Positions 15,836 through 23,774 of a stretch of 39,240 bases of DNA are shown one piece after another. Origin of the DNA: Promethearchaeota archaeon (GTDB taxonomy: Archaea > Asgardarchaeota > Lokiarchaeia > Sigynarchaeales > SOKP01); the NCBI GenBank assembly GCA_030605085.1, contig JAUWBH010000036.1, forward strand, positions 1 through 39,240, given 5' to 3'. Position 1 is the first letter of the stretch. Each line of letters begins with the position of its first letter. The position numbers and the translations under genes were made by a program. Below the pieces are notes generated by a model. The model was given only the letters and a program-made list of their open reading frames with translations. It searched no databases and was not told the origin of the DNA.

Positions 15836-17413
15836 TTACTTTATATCTTTAAATATGTCTAAAAATATTCTGAAATCACTCAAATCCTCTTTAAATTCTG
15901 GAAAATTATATTTTCTTATACAATAATTTATCGTCTTTACGACGAGATCTGTTGCTAAAATTATAGGATTAATAAAAAGAGGTGGGGGGTATTTTTGTGG
16001 TAATCTATGAAACTTATGAAGAGGATTTATACACCTAGTTAAATTTGCTTTTCTTATACTAAACCATGAACCATGCACATCTTCACTTGTCGGATTGTAA
16101 ATAAGTCTATATTGCTTTTCAAAACCACATTCAAAAGCCATATCTCTGGCAGATTTATCAATCCAATTACCAAAATTCACATTTAAAAATTCAATAAAAA
16201 AAGGATCTCCAAGCTCTAATTCTAATTTTTCTATGTCTTCGACTCCCGTAGTTAATTCGTTTGGATAATTATCTTGTATATGTAATAGTAATAATTTTTC
16301 CTTTCCTTTTCCATAATCTATGAAGTTTTGAAATATATCATCATCATTTTTTTCTAATAAATAACATAATGTAAAGATTGTATCTGTAAGACATCTTAAT
16401 AAAATATTACTTATATCAATTGCCCATAGGTGGGAGTTATTAAGTAGAATTGTGTATATTCGAATAGCTCTTGAAAATAATCCTAAAATTACCTCATCTT
16501 TAGATGGATCATATAGGCTTTTTTTCATTTTTAATAAATCAGAGAAGAGATACTTTTCTAAACTTGATTTATTTTTCTCACATTCACTCCATAGTTGGTT
16601 CATTTTATTTTGAAATTCTTCATCTTCTTCAACGATATCAATTAAATTTGGATATAAGCATGGAGTTAAATCAAAATTGTTATTCCAAAAGTGTTTTGAC
16701 CAGTTAAAATTTCTTTCTCCATTCATAATTTCAAATTGAATAACAATATTGGTGATAGTTCTTGCCATAGATTGACAAATCTTTTTTTCATCATCATTTA
16801 AATATTTAGAATATTTTGGTAATAATCTAATTTGTTCCATATCTGATGGAAACATTAGTTTTCTGTGTTTTAATAACCTTCCAAGAGGTAATACCCTAAT
16901 ATGAGCACAATAATCATCTTTTGCTTTATAAAGCCTTATAACGGTTTCTTTTAATGAATTTAATATCTCTTCTTTTGATTTTTTAAAATCGTCCAACCAG
17001 TTTTCAGGTATTAACCATAAAGCAGGACAATTAGGATAGAGCGATAGAACATTACCAATTTGTTCAATAAATAATTCTTTTATTAAGTCCTCTTCTTTTT
17101 CCAAAATTAATTCTCTCTTATCTTGATTAATTTTAGTAAAATCTGATATAAAACCTATTAAATAAAAATCCTTTACATCAATATAGCTTTCAATAGTGTC
17201 TAAAAAATGATAAAATTTAGTATGAACACTTTCAGAACCAAAACTTTGAGATAGAGCATCAATCCATAAGAATTCTGGAAGCAAATCTTTATCCCATATC
17301 ATTGGTTTCAAATCTATATTTCCTAATGGAGGGATTAAATGTTTACCAATCATTTTGTGTTCTTTGATTGATGAGAATTTTTTTCCATTTTTGTCTTTTT
17401 GATTTGGACTCAT
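15836..17413 (-). CDS. Large protein of unknown function, DUF5677-like C terminus
   Basis: The product is 525 residues, soluble and mostly helical. The C-terminal half includes a helical stretch (LGLFSRAIRIYTILL, LLRCLTDTIFTLCYL) and then YRLIYNPTSEDVHGSW. The latter resembles the YxxLSxxxHGS pattern seen in DUF5677-type helical proteins found in accessory and defence regions. The N-terminal half has no motif I recognise. The start is ATG 17411-17413. It is isolated between two terminator-like or intergenic stretches and convergent with the divergent TFB gene. The family link is tentative. Confidence 0.5.
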   Translation of the reverse strand: MSPNQKDKNGKKFSSIKEHKMIGKHLIPPLGNIDLKPMIWDKDLLPEFLWIDALSQSFGSESVHTKFYHFLDTIESYIDVKDFYLIGFISDFTKINQDKRELILEKEEDLIKELFIEQIGNVLSLYPNCPALWLIPENWLDDFKKSKEEILNSLKETVIRLYKAKDDYCAHIRVLPLGRLLKHRKLMFPSDMEQIRLLPKYSKYLNDDEKKICQSMARTITNIVIQFEIMNGERNFNWSKHFWNNNFDLTPCLYPNLIDIVEEDEEFQNKMNQLWSECEKNKSSLEKYLFSDLLKMKKSLYDPSKDEVILGLFSRAIRIYTILLNNSHLWAIDISNILLRCLTDTIFTLCYLLEKNDDDIFQNFIDYGKGKEKLLLLHIQDNYPNELTTGVEDIEKLELELGDPFFIEFLNVNFGNWIDKSARDMAFECGFEKQYRLIYNPTSEDVHGSWFSIRKANLTRCINPLHKFHRLPQKYPPPLFINPIILATDLVVKTINYCIRKYNFPEFKEDLSDFRIFLDIFKDIK

Positions 17414-17588
17414 ATAGATTTTATATTTTTTTCCATATTTAAAAATAACTAAAGAATTTTTCTAATATCAAAATTCTTAATGAAAAAATCAAAGATTATT
17501 TGGTTATAGGTTTTTAAAATCAGAAACTTTTTCTTAACATTTTTTAAATAGATTATCTTTATGAATTCTTTAAATAGAACGGAGTCAC

Positions 17589-17600
17589 TTATATATAAAA
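17589..17600 (+). promoter_or_regulatory. TATA-box-like promoter element
   Basis: TTATATATAAAA lies 20 bases before a GTG (17620) that opens a 25-codon frame. The distance suits a leaderless archaeal transcript starting at or near that codon. Confidence 0.4.
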
Positions 17601-17619
17601 AAAAGGTTTTATTTCAAAG

Positions 17620-17697
17620 GTGAAAGATTTGATAGTAGAAATTGTTGGATTAATTGTTGCTATAATTGGCGTAGTAGTTGAATTAATTTTTAGATGA
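17620..17697 (+). CDS. Possible single-helix membrane peptide, 25 aa
   Basis: From GTG 17620 to TGA 17695-17697 the frame encodes 25 residues: a short charged start (MKDLIVE), an unbroken hydrophobic helix (IVGLIVAIIGVVVEL) and a basic end (IFR). This is the layout of tiny membrane proteins and of type I toxin peptides. A TATA-like box lies at the right distance upstream. The opposite strand here is the spurious tail of a frameshifted zinc-finger frame. There is no homology evidence; the call rests on composition and promoter only. Confidence 0.4.
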   Translation: MKDLIVEIVGLIVAIIGVVVELIFR

Positions 17698-17769
17698 AAA
17701 AGTTTAAAAAAAATGTGAAAGTAAAGAAAAGGATATTCTGAAAGATTATTGCGAAATTTAGTTAATGTT

Positions 17770-17996
17770 TTATTTATGAGCATTTGCAAAATGTTTATGG
17801 AAACTATGTATGTCTTTATACCCTCATAATTACAAAACGTGCATTTCAACTGTTCTTTTATTATATTATGTTTAAACTTCATATGTTTAATCAAATGATC
17901 TAAATTTTTAAATTTCTTACCATAAAGAAAAGCACAATGAGGACACTCATACCATTTAAACTCCACATCATGAGCAACAGCTAAATGATAATTCAA
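17770..17996 (-). pseudogene. C2H2-type zinc-finger protein, frameshifted
   Basis: The minus frame begins at TTG 17994-17996 with NYHLAVAHD, then a finger ECPHCAFLYGKKFKNLDHL with IKHMKFKH, then a second pair of cysteines CTFCNYEGIKTY. In frame the sequence then loses finger character and runs on to 17589. One frame over, it continues as IHSFHKHFANAHK and stops at TAA 17770-17772, which supplies the missing His pair. A single-base indel near 17815 therefore broke the gene. Upstream, the same frame is open beyond a TAG at 17997-17999 and encodes a coiled-coil-like stretch ending YKADNKV, so the original protein may have been longer. Confidence 0.6.
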
Positions 17997-18206
17997 CTAT
18001 ACTTTATTATCAGCTTTATATTTACCATAAATGTCTTTATATGTGCCATCTTGTATTTCAATGCCATCTAATATTAGTAATATATCGGATAATTTATCTT
18101 TTAATCCGACAATATCATTAGCTATCTCTTCAATCCTTTCTTGAAATTCTTTACTTAAAGAATCAGAAGAGAAAAAAAATACAAATTTGATGAGATTAAT
18201 TACGAG

Positions 18207-18224
18207 TCGTAAATCTTTACGACA
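18207..18224. promoter_or_regulatory. Palindrome upstream of the HNH gene, possible operator
   Basis: GTCGTAAA-TC-TTTACGAC is a perfect 8+8 inverted repeat in the 356-base gap between the zinc-finger remnant and the HNH gene, about 130 bases before the HNH start. Its symmetry with a 2-base centre suits a dimeric repressor site better than an RNA hairpin. The HNH start itself has a strong AAAGGAGGT ribosome binding site around 18333-18341. Confidence 0.4.
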
Positions 18225-18352
18225 GAAAAGCTTATATCTGTAAATTTCTTTAATATAATTATATAATACAAAAAATTCATGAAAAGTTGAAGATTTTAAT
18301 AACAGATTTTACTTATTGTTGTAATATTCCTTAAAAGGAGGTTGATTTTAAA

Positions 18353-18976
18353 ATGAAAAGACATGAAAATATGGAAAATGTAACCATAATAAAAAAAGAT
18401 ATGAAAAAAATAAATAAAATAGAAGAAAAATTATCTAAATATAAATTAAGGGAAAATACTATCCCTGACCATAGCCACGGAATTAATTTAAGGCATTTAT
18501 TAAATAGAACTACCTGGGATAAATTAAGACAAAAAATATACGAGAGAGATAAGAATCAATGCGTAATTTGTGGAGATAAATCTCCCACTAAATTTCATTG
18601 CCACGAAGAATTTATTTTTGACTATGAAAATCAAATCCAACGATTAGGTCAATTAATGACCCTTTGCCCCCATTGCCACGCAAATAAACATATTGTCTCC
18701 AAAGTTAGAATTTTAAATTCAGGGAAATTAACTGAGGATAGTATGAACAGAATGATAGCCCATTGGTTTAGAGTAAATTATAGTAAAAATGTATATTTCT
18801 ATTTATCTTTCTTAAAAAGGTTCGGAAAAAAAATGTGGAAATATTGGGAAGAATATATAGATTCTGTTGCAAGTATAGCAATTGAAAGAAATACTATACC
18901 ATGGAAAATTGATTTAAACCAAAATAAAATAGAAAAAATATGTAAAATTTCTGATATAGAGGTGAAATATTTTTAA
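18353..18976 (+). CDS. HNH endonuclease-like protein
   Basis: The product is 207 residues. The HNH core is RDKNQCVICGDKSP (Cys70, Cys73), FHCHEEF (His82, His84) and LCPHCHANKH (Cys105, Cys108, His109, His113). It thus has both zinc-binding pairs and the catalytic His/Asn positions of the McrA-like HNH group. A Lys-rich helix (residues 14-35) precedes it. ATG 18353 follows a strong AAAGGAGGT. As a free-standing HNH gene in accessory DNA it could be a homing-type or defence nuclease. No intron, methylase or other partner is adjacent. Confidence 0.75.
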   Translation: MKRHENMENVTIIKKDMKKINKIEEKLSKYKLRENTIPDHSHGINLRHLLNRTTWDKLRQKIYERDKNQCVICGDKSPTKFHCHEEFIFDYENQIQRLGQLMTLCPHCHANKHIVSKVRILNSGKLTEDSMNRMIAHWFRVNYSKNVYFYLSFLKRFGKKMWKYWEEYIDSVASIAIERNTIPWKIDLNQNKIEKICKISDIEVKYF

Positions 18977-19047
18977 TTTCATTCCAACTCACTATATCAT
19001 TTATATCTTCTATCATGATGCATTAAAATTTGCTAAGGATCAGGACA

Positions 19048-19629
19048 TTAACTTTCTATATTTGCGTTAGGATACCAAAATTTGAGCATTTGGGAAAAGG
19101 AATCTAACACGCCTGAGCCGTCAATTGCGATCGTTCTGAGAATTGAAAGTTTTTTAAATTTATCTATATCAACATGTTCCATAAAATCTTTTTCGTCTAT
19201 TTTGCCTTCATCTTCCAAATCGTCCTTATTTAAAGCTATAACGATTGGAATTCCATATAATTCTTCTTTAAAGAATGATGTTAACTCGGTCCAAGAACGG
19301 ATGTTGTGTTCAAGGCTTTCTTTCTGTAGATCTGCCACGAAAATGATACCATCTACACCCCTTAATATTATTGGGCGCGTTATTGCGTAAAAATCTTGTC
19401 CAGTTGCGGTATACATTAAAAATTTCAACATCCATTTAGCTCCTTTAAACGGTAAGGTACCAAAATCAAAAAATAGAGTACGTCCAACTGAACTTTCAAT
19501 GGAACTTAATTTTTTTTCTTGTCCGTAATATTTAAATAGATATTTTATTGTGGTTGTCTTTCCAGATAGTGCTGGTCCATAATACACTATCTTAATTTGT
19601 GTTGTTTTTTTTTCTTCATCATGTATCAT
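19048..19629 (-). CDS. MglA-like small GTPase
   Basis: The product is 193 residues. GTPase motifs are G1 GPALSGKTT (18-26), the MglA-type VGRTLFFDFG stretch, G3-like TATGQDFYAITRP, DGIIFVADLQ, and G4 NKDDL. The TxTGQDFYxxTR form is that of the MglA/Rag-Arf-like group, with Thr instead of the usual Asp of DxxG. In MglA proteins this segment switches when a roadblock protein acts as activator. Here a double roadblock protein is encoded just upstream on the same strand, 48 bases away. A close paralog lies at 37214-37798. Such families are expanded in Asgard archaea. Confidence 0.88.
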   Translation of the reverse strand: MIHDEEKKTTQIKIVYYGPALSGKTTTIKYLFKYYGQEKKLSSIESSVGRTLFFDFGTLPFKGAKWMLKFLMYTATGQDFYAITRPIILRGVDGIIFVADLQKESLEHNIRSWTELTSFFKEELYGIPIVIALNKDDLEDEGKIDEKDFMEHVDIDKFKKLSILRTIAIDGSGVLDSFSQMLKFWYPNANIES

Positions 19630-19677
19630 ATCTTTAATACCTCGACATTGTGTTTTTATTTTTTTTCCCTTTAGATT

Positions 19678-20685
19678 TTAAAATTCTGGTTTTAATGCAA
19701 TGCTTATTTCCCCTCTTAAATCGGGCGGTTCAAATTTAGGGATTTTTTTGATAAGTTTTTCCATCCTTTGTATAAACGAGGGAACTATTAATCTTAAAAG
19801 ACCGAGCTTTTGACCTTTCTTTCCAATTTTAGCGCTGAAGACTCCACCGTTCAGCTTATAAATGAAGGAATAAAAGTTCTCACATTCAATTAATACAGTA
19901 TTTACTATAGCTTTTTTTAATAACCAAGCGCATTTTTTTGCTATTTCAAAAAGAGAATAATTCATTGCAGATATTGCATCTAATTTTAAAAAATCTTCTC
20001 TGGAGTTATTCAACTCGCTTATTATGAAACCTCCTTGGGTACTTACGAACGCATATTTCAGATCATGAATTTGTGACGAAAGATCGTCTAAGGTATTTTT
20101 TAGCTCAACTTTTATGTTTGTTGTAAGAGTATATGTAAAAGATGATAAGTTTAAATCAGACTCTGTTTCTTCTTTAACATTAAAACCTTTCAGAATTTGT
20201 TCTATTCTTTTTTGGTCATATTCTTTTTGAGGTGGTTTAAAGGACTGGTCTGATTGCAATAAAGTTTTTTTTATTTCTCTTAAACATTCGCCTGTATTTA
20301 AAAAGATTCCACCCAAATTGATTTGTGATTGAGCGGTGATTGCTATAAAAAACTCGTGTTTATCGTCTAAAATTCCGAGCATTTTAAGGAGATCCATATT
20401 GACATCTATAGGGCTTTTTAAAGGAGTTATTAGAACTTTTCCTTTCGCGCCTTCTATTAAAATGTATTTTAAATCGTTTGGATATAAATTTATTCCAGTA
20501 TTATACACAGCACAAGATGCGGCGCTTACATTAAAGATCTCGTCTTTTGAAAACCAAACGCCACATGATTGTATCGGATTTCCGTCTCTCTGCGTCAATA
20601 CCGCGTTTTCTACTCCTTTTATTTTTCTAATGTTTTCTAAAATAGTCCCAATATCTCTTTGCAAACTATCTTCTTTCAAACTCAT
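19678..20685 (-). CDS. Double roadblock/LC7-domain protein (MglB-like)
   Basis: The product is 335 residues. The first roadblock fold (about 10-135) shows VENAVLTQRDGNPIQS, LKYILIEGAKGKVLITPL and ITAQSQINLG. A linker with PPQKEYDQKRIEQILKGFNV follows. A second roadblock-like fold (about 190-320) carries LKYAFVSTQGGFIIS, TVLIECENFYSFIY and LGLLRLIVP. Roadblock proteins such as MglB are partners or activators of MglA-type GTPases. Cotranscription with the GTPase at 19048-19629 supports that role. The paralog at 36188-37174 has the same two-domain layout. Part of the coding sequence is identical between the two copies at DNA level. Confidence 0.82.
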   Translation of the reverse strand: MSLKEDSLQRDIGTILENIRKIKGVENAVLTQRDGNPIQSCGVWFSKDEIFNVSAASCAVYNTGINLYPNDLKYILIEGAKGKVLITPLKSPIDVNMDLLKMLGILDDKHEFFIAITAQSQINLGGIFLNTGECLREIKKTLLQSDQSFKPPQKEYDQKRIEQILKGFNVKEETESDLNLSSFTYTLTTNIKVELKNTLDDLSSQIHDLKYAFVSTQGGFIISELNNSREDFLKLDAISAMNYSLFEIAKKCAWLLKKAIVNTVLIECENFYSFIYKLNGGVFSAKIGKKGQKLGLLRLIVPSFIQRMEKLIKKIPKFEPPDLRGEISIALKPEF

Positions 20686-20852
20686 AAATTCATAATCTCC
20701 TTTTAGTTTACTTGTTTTGCTTTAGTGTTTTTTAAAACGATAGAATATTTTTAGACTCATTGAAAAATTAATACTATTCCTCACCACAACTAGAGATTTT
20801 ACTTTTGCCATACGATCACACCATACACGAGACCGATGTAAAGGATCTGGTT

Positions 20853-21167
20853 TTAAAATAATTTTTCTAAAAATAAATCCTGAATAAAGTCCACGAGGTC
20901 CTCATTTTTAATGATTTTTTCTAATAAAAAGTTTAACTCATTTAAACTTAAATGATTAGAAAGCTTTTTCATAAGTGAATTCATATCAATATCATCATTT
21001 ATTTCAGATATCTCCGGAATTGTTTCGAAAATTTTTTTAACTTCTGGATTTTTTAAAATCAGCTTAAATTTTTCAAAAATGTCTTTGTAATCTTCTTCAG
21101 TTAGGTTTATTTCTGAGATTAATTCGATGGATTGATTTATAGTCTCTTTATTTATAGTCTCTTTCAT
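20853..21167 (-). CDS. Acidic helical protein of unknown function, 104 aa
   Basis: The frame opens with a short internal repeat, KETINKETINQS, and continues with Glu/Asp/Leu-rich helices (EEDYKDIFEKFKLILKNPEV, SLNELNFLLEKII). There are no cysteines, no membrane segments and no known motif. The start is ATG 21165-21167. The low-complexity AT-rich composition lowers confidence, but the helical periodicity is consistent along the whole length. Confidence 0.5.
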   Translation of the reverse strand: MKETINKETINQSIELISEINLTEEDYKDIFEKFKLILKNPEVKKIFETIPEISEINDDIDMNSLMKKLSNHLSLNELNFLLEKIIKNEDLVDFIQDLFLEKLF

Positions 21168-21378
21168 TTTTACTTTACTCCAAAATTTTTATATTTTACT
21201 TTTTAGAAATTTATTCATAAAAAACTATTTAAATTACTACATCCAAAAATGAATTTAGGATCCAAAATTTCTTTCTCCTATTAGATTTTTTAATGTATTA
21301 AAAATTCTCAATAAGGGTAATTCAATAGTTTAGGGGACTCGTATATTTTAAATAAAAATAATATAATTTGATATATTA

Positions 21379-21644
21379 ATGAGTGAGTTTTTAGGTGAGC
21401 ATCTATATCGAATTGGAAAGGCTTCTCAACGGTTAGGGTATCAATTCCAACGGTAAGAAACTGGATTTATTTTGGAAAGATTAAAACATTAAAAACAGTT
21501 GGAGGCGAACATCCAATCCCAGAATCTGAAATACGGAGAGTTCTAGGTGTTTCAAGTAAAGAAAGAAAAACTGTCATTTATTCTAGAGTATCATCTCAAG
21601 GCCAAAAAAGCGATCTTGCGACTCAGGAACAATCGTTTTCGTAA
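21379..21644 (+). pseudogene. IS607-family serine recombinase (TnpA) remnant
   Basis: The start, ATG 21379, gives YRIGKASQRLG, the MerR-like helix-turn-helix entry of IS607 TnpA, and then hits a stop. One frame over, the match continues as VSIPTVRNWIYFGKIKT, GGEHPIPESEIRRVLGV and VIYSRVSSQGQKSDLATQ, the catalytic serine region, to TAA 21642-21644. So there is one indel near 21440, and the catalytic domain is lost after about 15 residues. It is joined directly to the 3' part of a tnpB gene, so an internal deletion removed most of both genes. Confidence 0.82.
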
Positions 21645-21655
21645 ACGAAAACGAT
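21632..21655. repeat. Perfect 11+11 palindrome at the TnpA-TnpB junction
   Basis: ATCGTTTTCGT and ACGAAAACGAT flank a central AA. It lies at the junction of the two transposase remnants and overlaps both frames. It may be the site where the internal deletion occurred or simply coding sequence drift. Confidence 0.5.
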
Positions 21656-22063
21656 TCGCTCGTGGTCATGGAGGACTTAACCGATATACGGCAATCTAAT
21701 TCTCGGCAAAAGAATTTAAAAAAATGGCAACGGAAAAAATCTAAAAATATGAGAAGAAGATTAAACCGCTGGAATTTCAAGCAGTTTCAGCACTATCTTG
21801 ACTATAAAGCTACCTCAACGGGGCATCTCGTTGAGTACGAAAATCCAAGAAATACCTCTAAAAAATGTTTAAAATGTAGAAGGTTTACAAGTTGTAGCAC
21901 GCAGACCTTTGTCTGTAAGCATTGCGGTTTCACAATTAACCGCCAAGTTCAAGCTCCCATTAATATAGCAGAAAAATATCTAACCAAGAGGGTAAAAATA
22001 TTAAACAAAAATAAGAATGTAGCGAGTCCCGTTCCCGCTGAAAAGCAATTGATGAATACGATG

Positions 22064-22112
22064 TTGGGAGAACTCCGTGAGTTCAAGGAACGCATCGTTC
22101 GAGATGCAAGTC
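22064..22112 (+). ncRNA. Possible omega-RNA (reRNA) remnant at the tnpB 3' end
   Basis: Two compact hairpins lie in the last coding part of the tnpB remnant: GAACTC/GAGTTC (22070-22075/22079-22084) and GCATC/GATGC (22092-22096/22103-22107). TnpB guide RNAs typically overlap the end of the tnpB gene and are built of such hairpins. The assignment is positional only. Confidence 0.35.
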
Positions 22113-22231
22113 AAGGTGATGAAATTTATCCCTCTATATCACTTTTATCAACTTGATAGAACGGAAAACAAATCCTTACTTCTTTTGATTGGGAAGTATT
22201 AGTTTTTAAGTCTAAATATTAATAACATAAT

Positions 22232-22906
22232 ATGGTGTCGCATATTTGTCGGAATCTTCATCGCATTAGATATTTTAAAAGGTTGAGCGCGTTGTTTTTT
22301 ACAGAGCTAGAATTTAATTCGAATCCATACGAATATTTTGCTTCTTTTTCAGACATATTGATAAATATTTTAAGAATTTTCAACGATATTTGCATTACAA
22401 TCTTTCGCTTCGGGAATTGGATACTATTTTTTGTATTTCTTGCAATGGGGATTAATTTACTTACAACAGCTAAAGAAAAAGAAAAACAAGAGAAGATTCA
22501 CGGAAAAAATTTGGAATACATTCAAAAACGAGGGCGTGTGGGTTCTATTGTTTTGATACTTATTTCTATCGGATTTTTGTTCAAAGGGTTTTCAATTTTT
22601 TTGTTAATATGCCTTCATTCGCCGAACCCTCCACCCATTTATCATTGGTTAGATTGCACGCATTTATACAATAAAGTTAATTCGTTAGAAGATGTAGACA
22701 ATCTTGGCGTTTACGAGACAAGTTTATCCCTTTTCTTCAGATTACTCTCTTTTCTTTCCGTAATTTTAATTGCTTTTGGCGTTTATTTAATTATGTTTAA
22801 CAAAAGAGTTCTTAGAACGAGATACAAACCTTACTCTTTTTTTATCTTAGGTGTAATAATGGGGATTGTGTGCGGGTTCACATCGGGATTGTATTTAACG
22901 ATTTGA
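22232..22906 (+). CDS. Membrane protein, four predicted helices
   Basis: The product is 224 residues. Hydrophobic segments lie at about 58-77 (WILFFVFLAMGINLL), 104-128 (VGSIVLILISIGFLFKG), 165-188 and 200-222. A charged loop KEKEKQEKIHGKNLEYIQKRG follows the first (in part). Positions with Cys and Pro (CLHSPNPPPIYHWLDC) lie in the loop after the second helix. The start ATG 22232 is the first in frame; the true start could be internal. It stops at TGA. I do not recognise the family. Confidence 0.6.
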   Translation: MVSHICRNLHRIRYFKRLSALFFTELEFNSNPYEYFASFSDILINILRIFNDICITIFRFGNWILFFVFLAMGINLLTTAKEKEKQEKIHGKNLEYIQKRGRVGSIVLILISIGFLFKGFSIFLLICLHSPNPPPIYHWLDCTHLYNKVNSLEDVDNLGVYETSLSLFFRLLSFLSVILIAFGVYLIMFNKRVLRTRYKPYSFFILGVIMGIVCGFTSGLYLTI

Positions 22907-23003
22907 GAATGTTTACCCCGGATCCTCAAGAAAACCCTTTCTTTTATTCAAGGGCGATATGAGTGAGCGCTTTCAAAACGATTTACTTTTAGGGGCGAGT
23001 AAT

Positions 23004-23669
23004 TCAAAGGTCTCTTAACTCTTCAATTTTATCTCTTATAATTTTAGCTTCTTTTTCATATTCCCTTAAATTAGCGCATTTTTCTGCGCTTTCGTAGCAT
23101 TGAATCGCTTTTTTAAACTTACCTTCATTCTCGTAATGCTCCGCTAGCATTTCCCAGTATTCAAAGTTAATAGGATCTTCCTGAAGGTATTGTTTAAAAT
23201 ATACGAGTGACAATTTATAATACCCTAAAGAAAAATACATCCATGCGAGTTCCTCATAGATCTCTTTTTTTTCAGCAGGACTATCTTTTAATAATTGTCT
23301 TAATTTAGAGATTCTTTCTTTGCTACTTCTCAGATCTTCATAATATATATCAACATTCTCTTTAGGAATTGAAAGTCTGTGCGCGCAAAAAACAGATTTA
23401 TCTATCTTTACTAAGATTTGATAAATTTTTAGCGCTTCATCGAGATTTTTAAGCTTATAATAACAATACCCCATTAACTCTAATGTTTGTCTAATTTTTA
23501 AATTTATTTTGATATCAAGAGCATATTTTACATTTATCGCGATTTTTTTAATTCTTTTTTCTTCTAATAAAGCCTTACATTCGGCTATTACTTGATTGAG
23601 AAACTGTTCGTTTTCTAATCTTTTTATATATACATTATAACATAGTCTTTTGAGATTTGTTATATTCAT
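23004..23669 (-). CDS. TPR-like helical repeat protein
   Basis: The product is 221 residues. Repeats with TPR periodicity are visible: LMGYCYYKLKNLDEALKIYQ, then LAWMYFSLGYYKLSLVYFKQ, then LAEHYENEGKFKKAIQCYES, each with the W/Y-LG-Y-A-pattern. The N terminus is less clear and the C terminus is a Lys/Glu helix. TPR proteins are scaffolds for protein-protein contact. It lies 105 bases downstream of the TFB gene on the same strand, possibly outside the operon. It stops at TGA. Confidence 0.75.
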   Translation of the reverse strand: MNITNLKRLCYNVYIKRLENEQFLNQVIAECKALLEEKRIKKIAINVKYALDIKINLKIRQTLELMGYCYYKLKNLDEALKIYQILVKIDKSVFCAHRLSIPKENVDIYYEDLRSSKERISKLRQLLKDSPAEKKEIYEELAWMYFSLGYYKLSLVYFKQYLQEDPINFEYWEMLAEHYENEGKFKKAIQCYESAEKCANLREYEKEAKIIRDKIEELRDL

Positions 23670-23774
23670 ATAATTCGCCTCATTGTCTCAAATATCTAAA
23701 AATAATATACATTTTTTTAATTTTTTTAAATTTGTTTGAGAAATCATTCTTCCCGATTGATACTGTCTTTTTAA

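Larger units (their letters stand above)
21620..22156 (+). pseudogene. TnpB (IS607/IS605 OrfB) C-terminal remnant
   Basis: The frame (called from GTG 21662, open further upstream) carries the RuvC-II region LVVMEDLTDIR, the arginine-rich RRLNRWNFKQFQHYL, YENPRNTSKKC, and the zinc ribbon CLKC...CKHC. It continues into CGFTINRQVQAPINIAEKYL. In active TnpB the last motif has the third RuvC Asp (DRDVNAAxNIA); here it is NRQVQAP, so the catalytic Asp is lost. The N-terminal two thirds are missing. The element is dead and fused to the TnpA remnant. Confidence 0.82.

Noticed and set aside
17589..17769. Continuation of the zinc-finger frame to 17589
   Set aside because: Finger residues continue in the other frame after an indel, so the zero-frame tail is an artefact.
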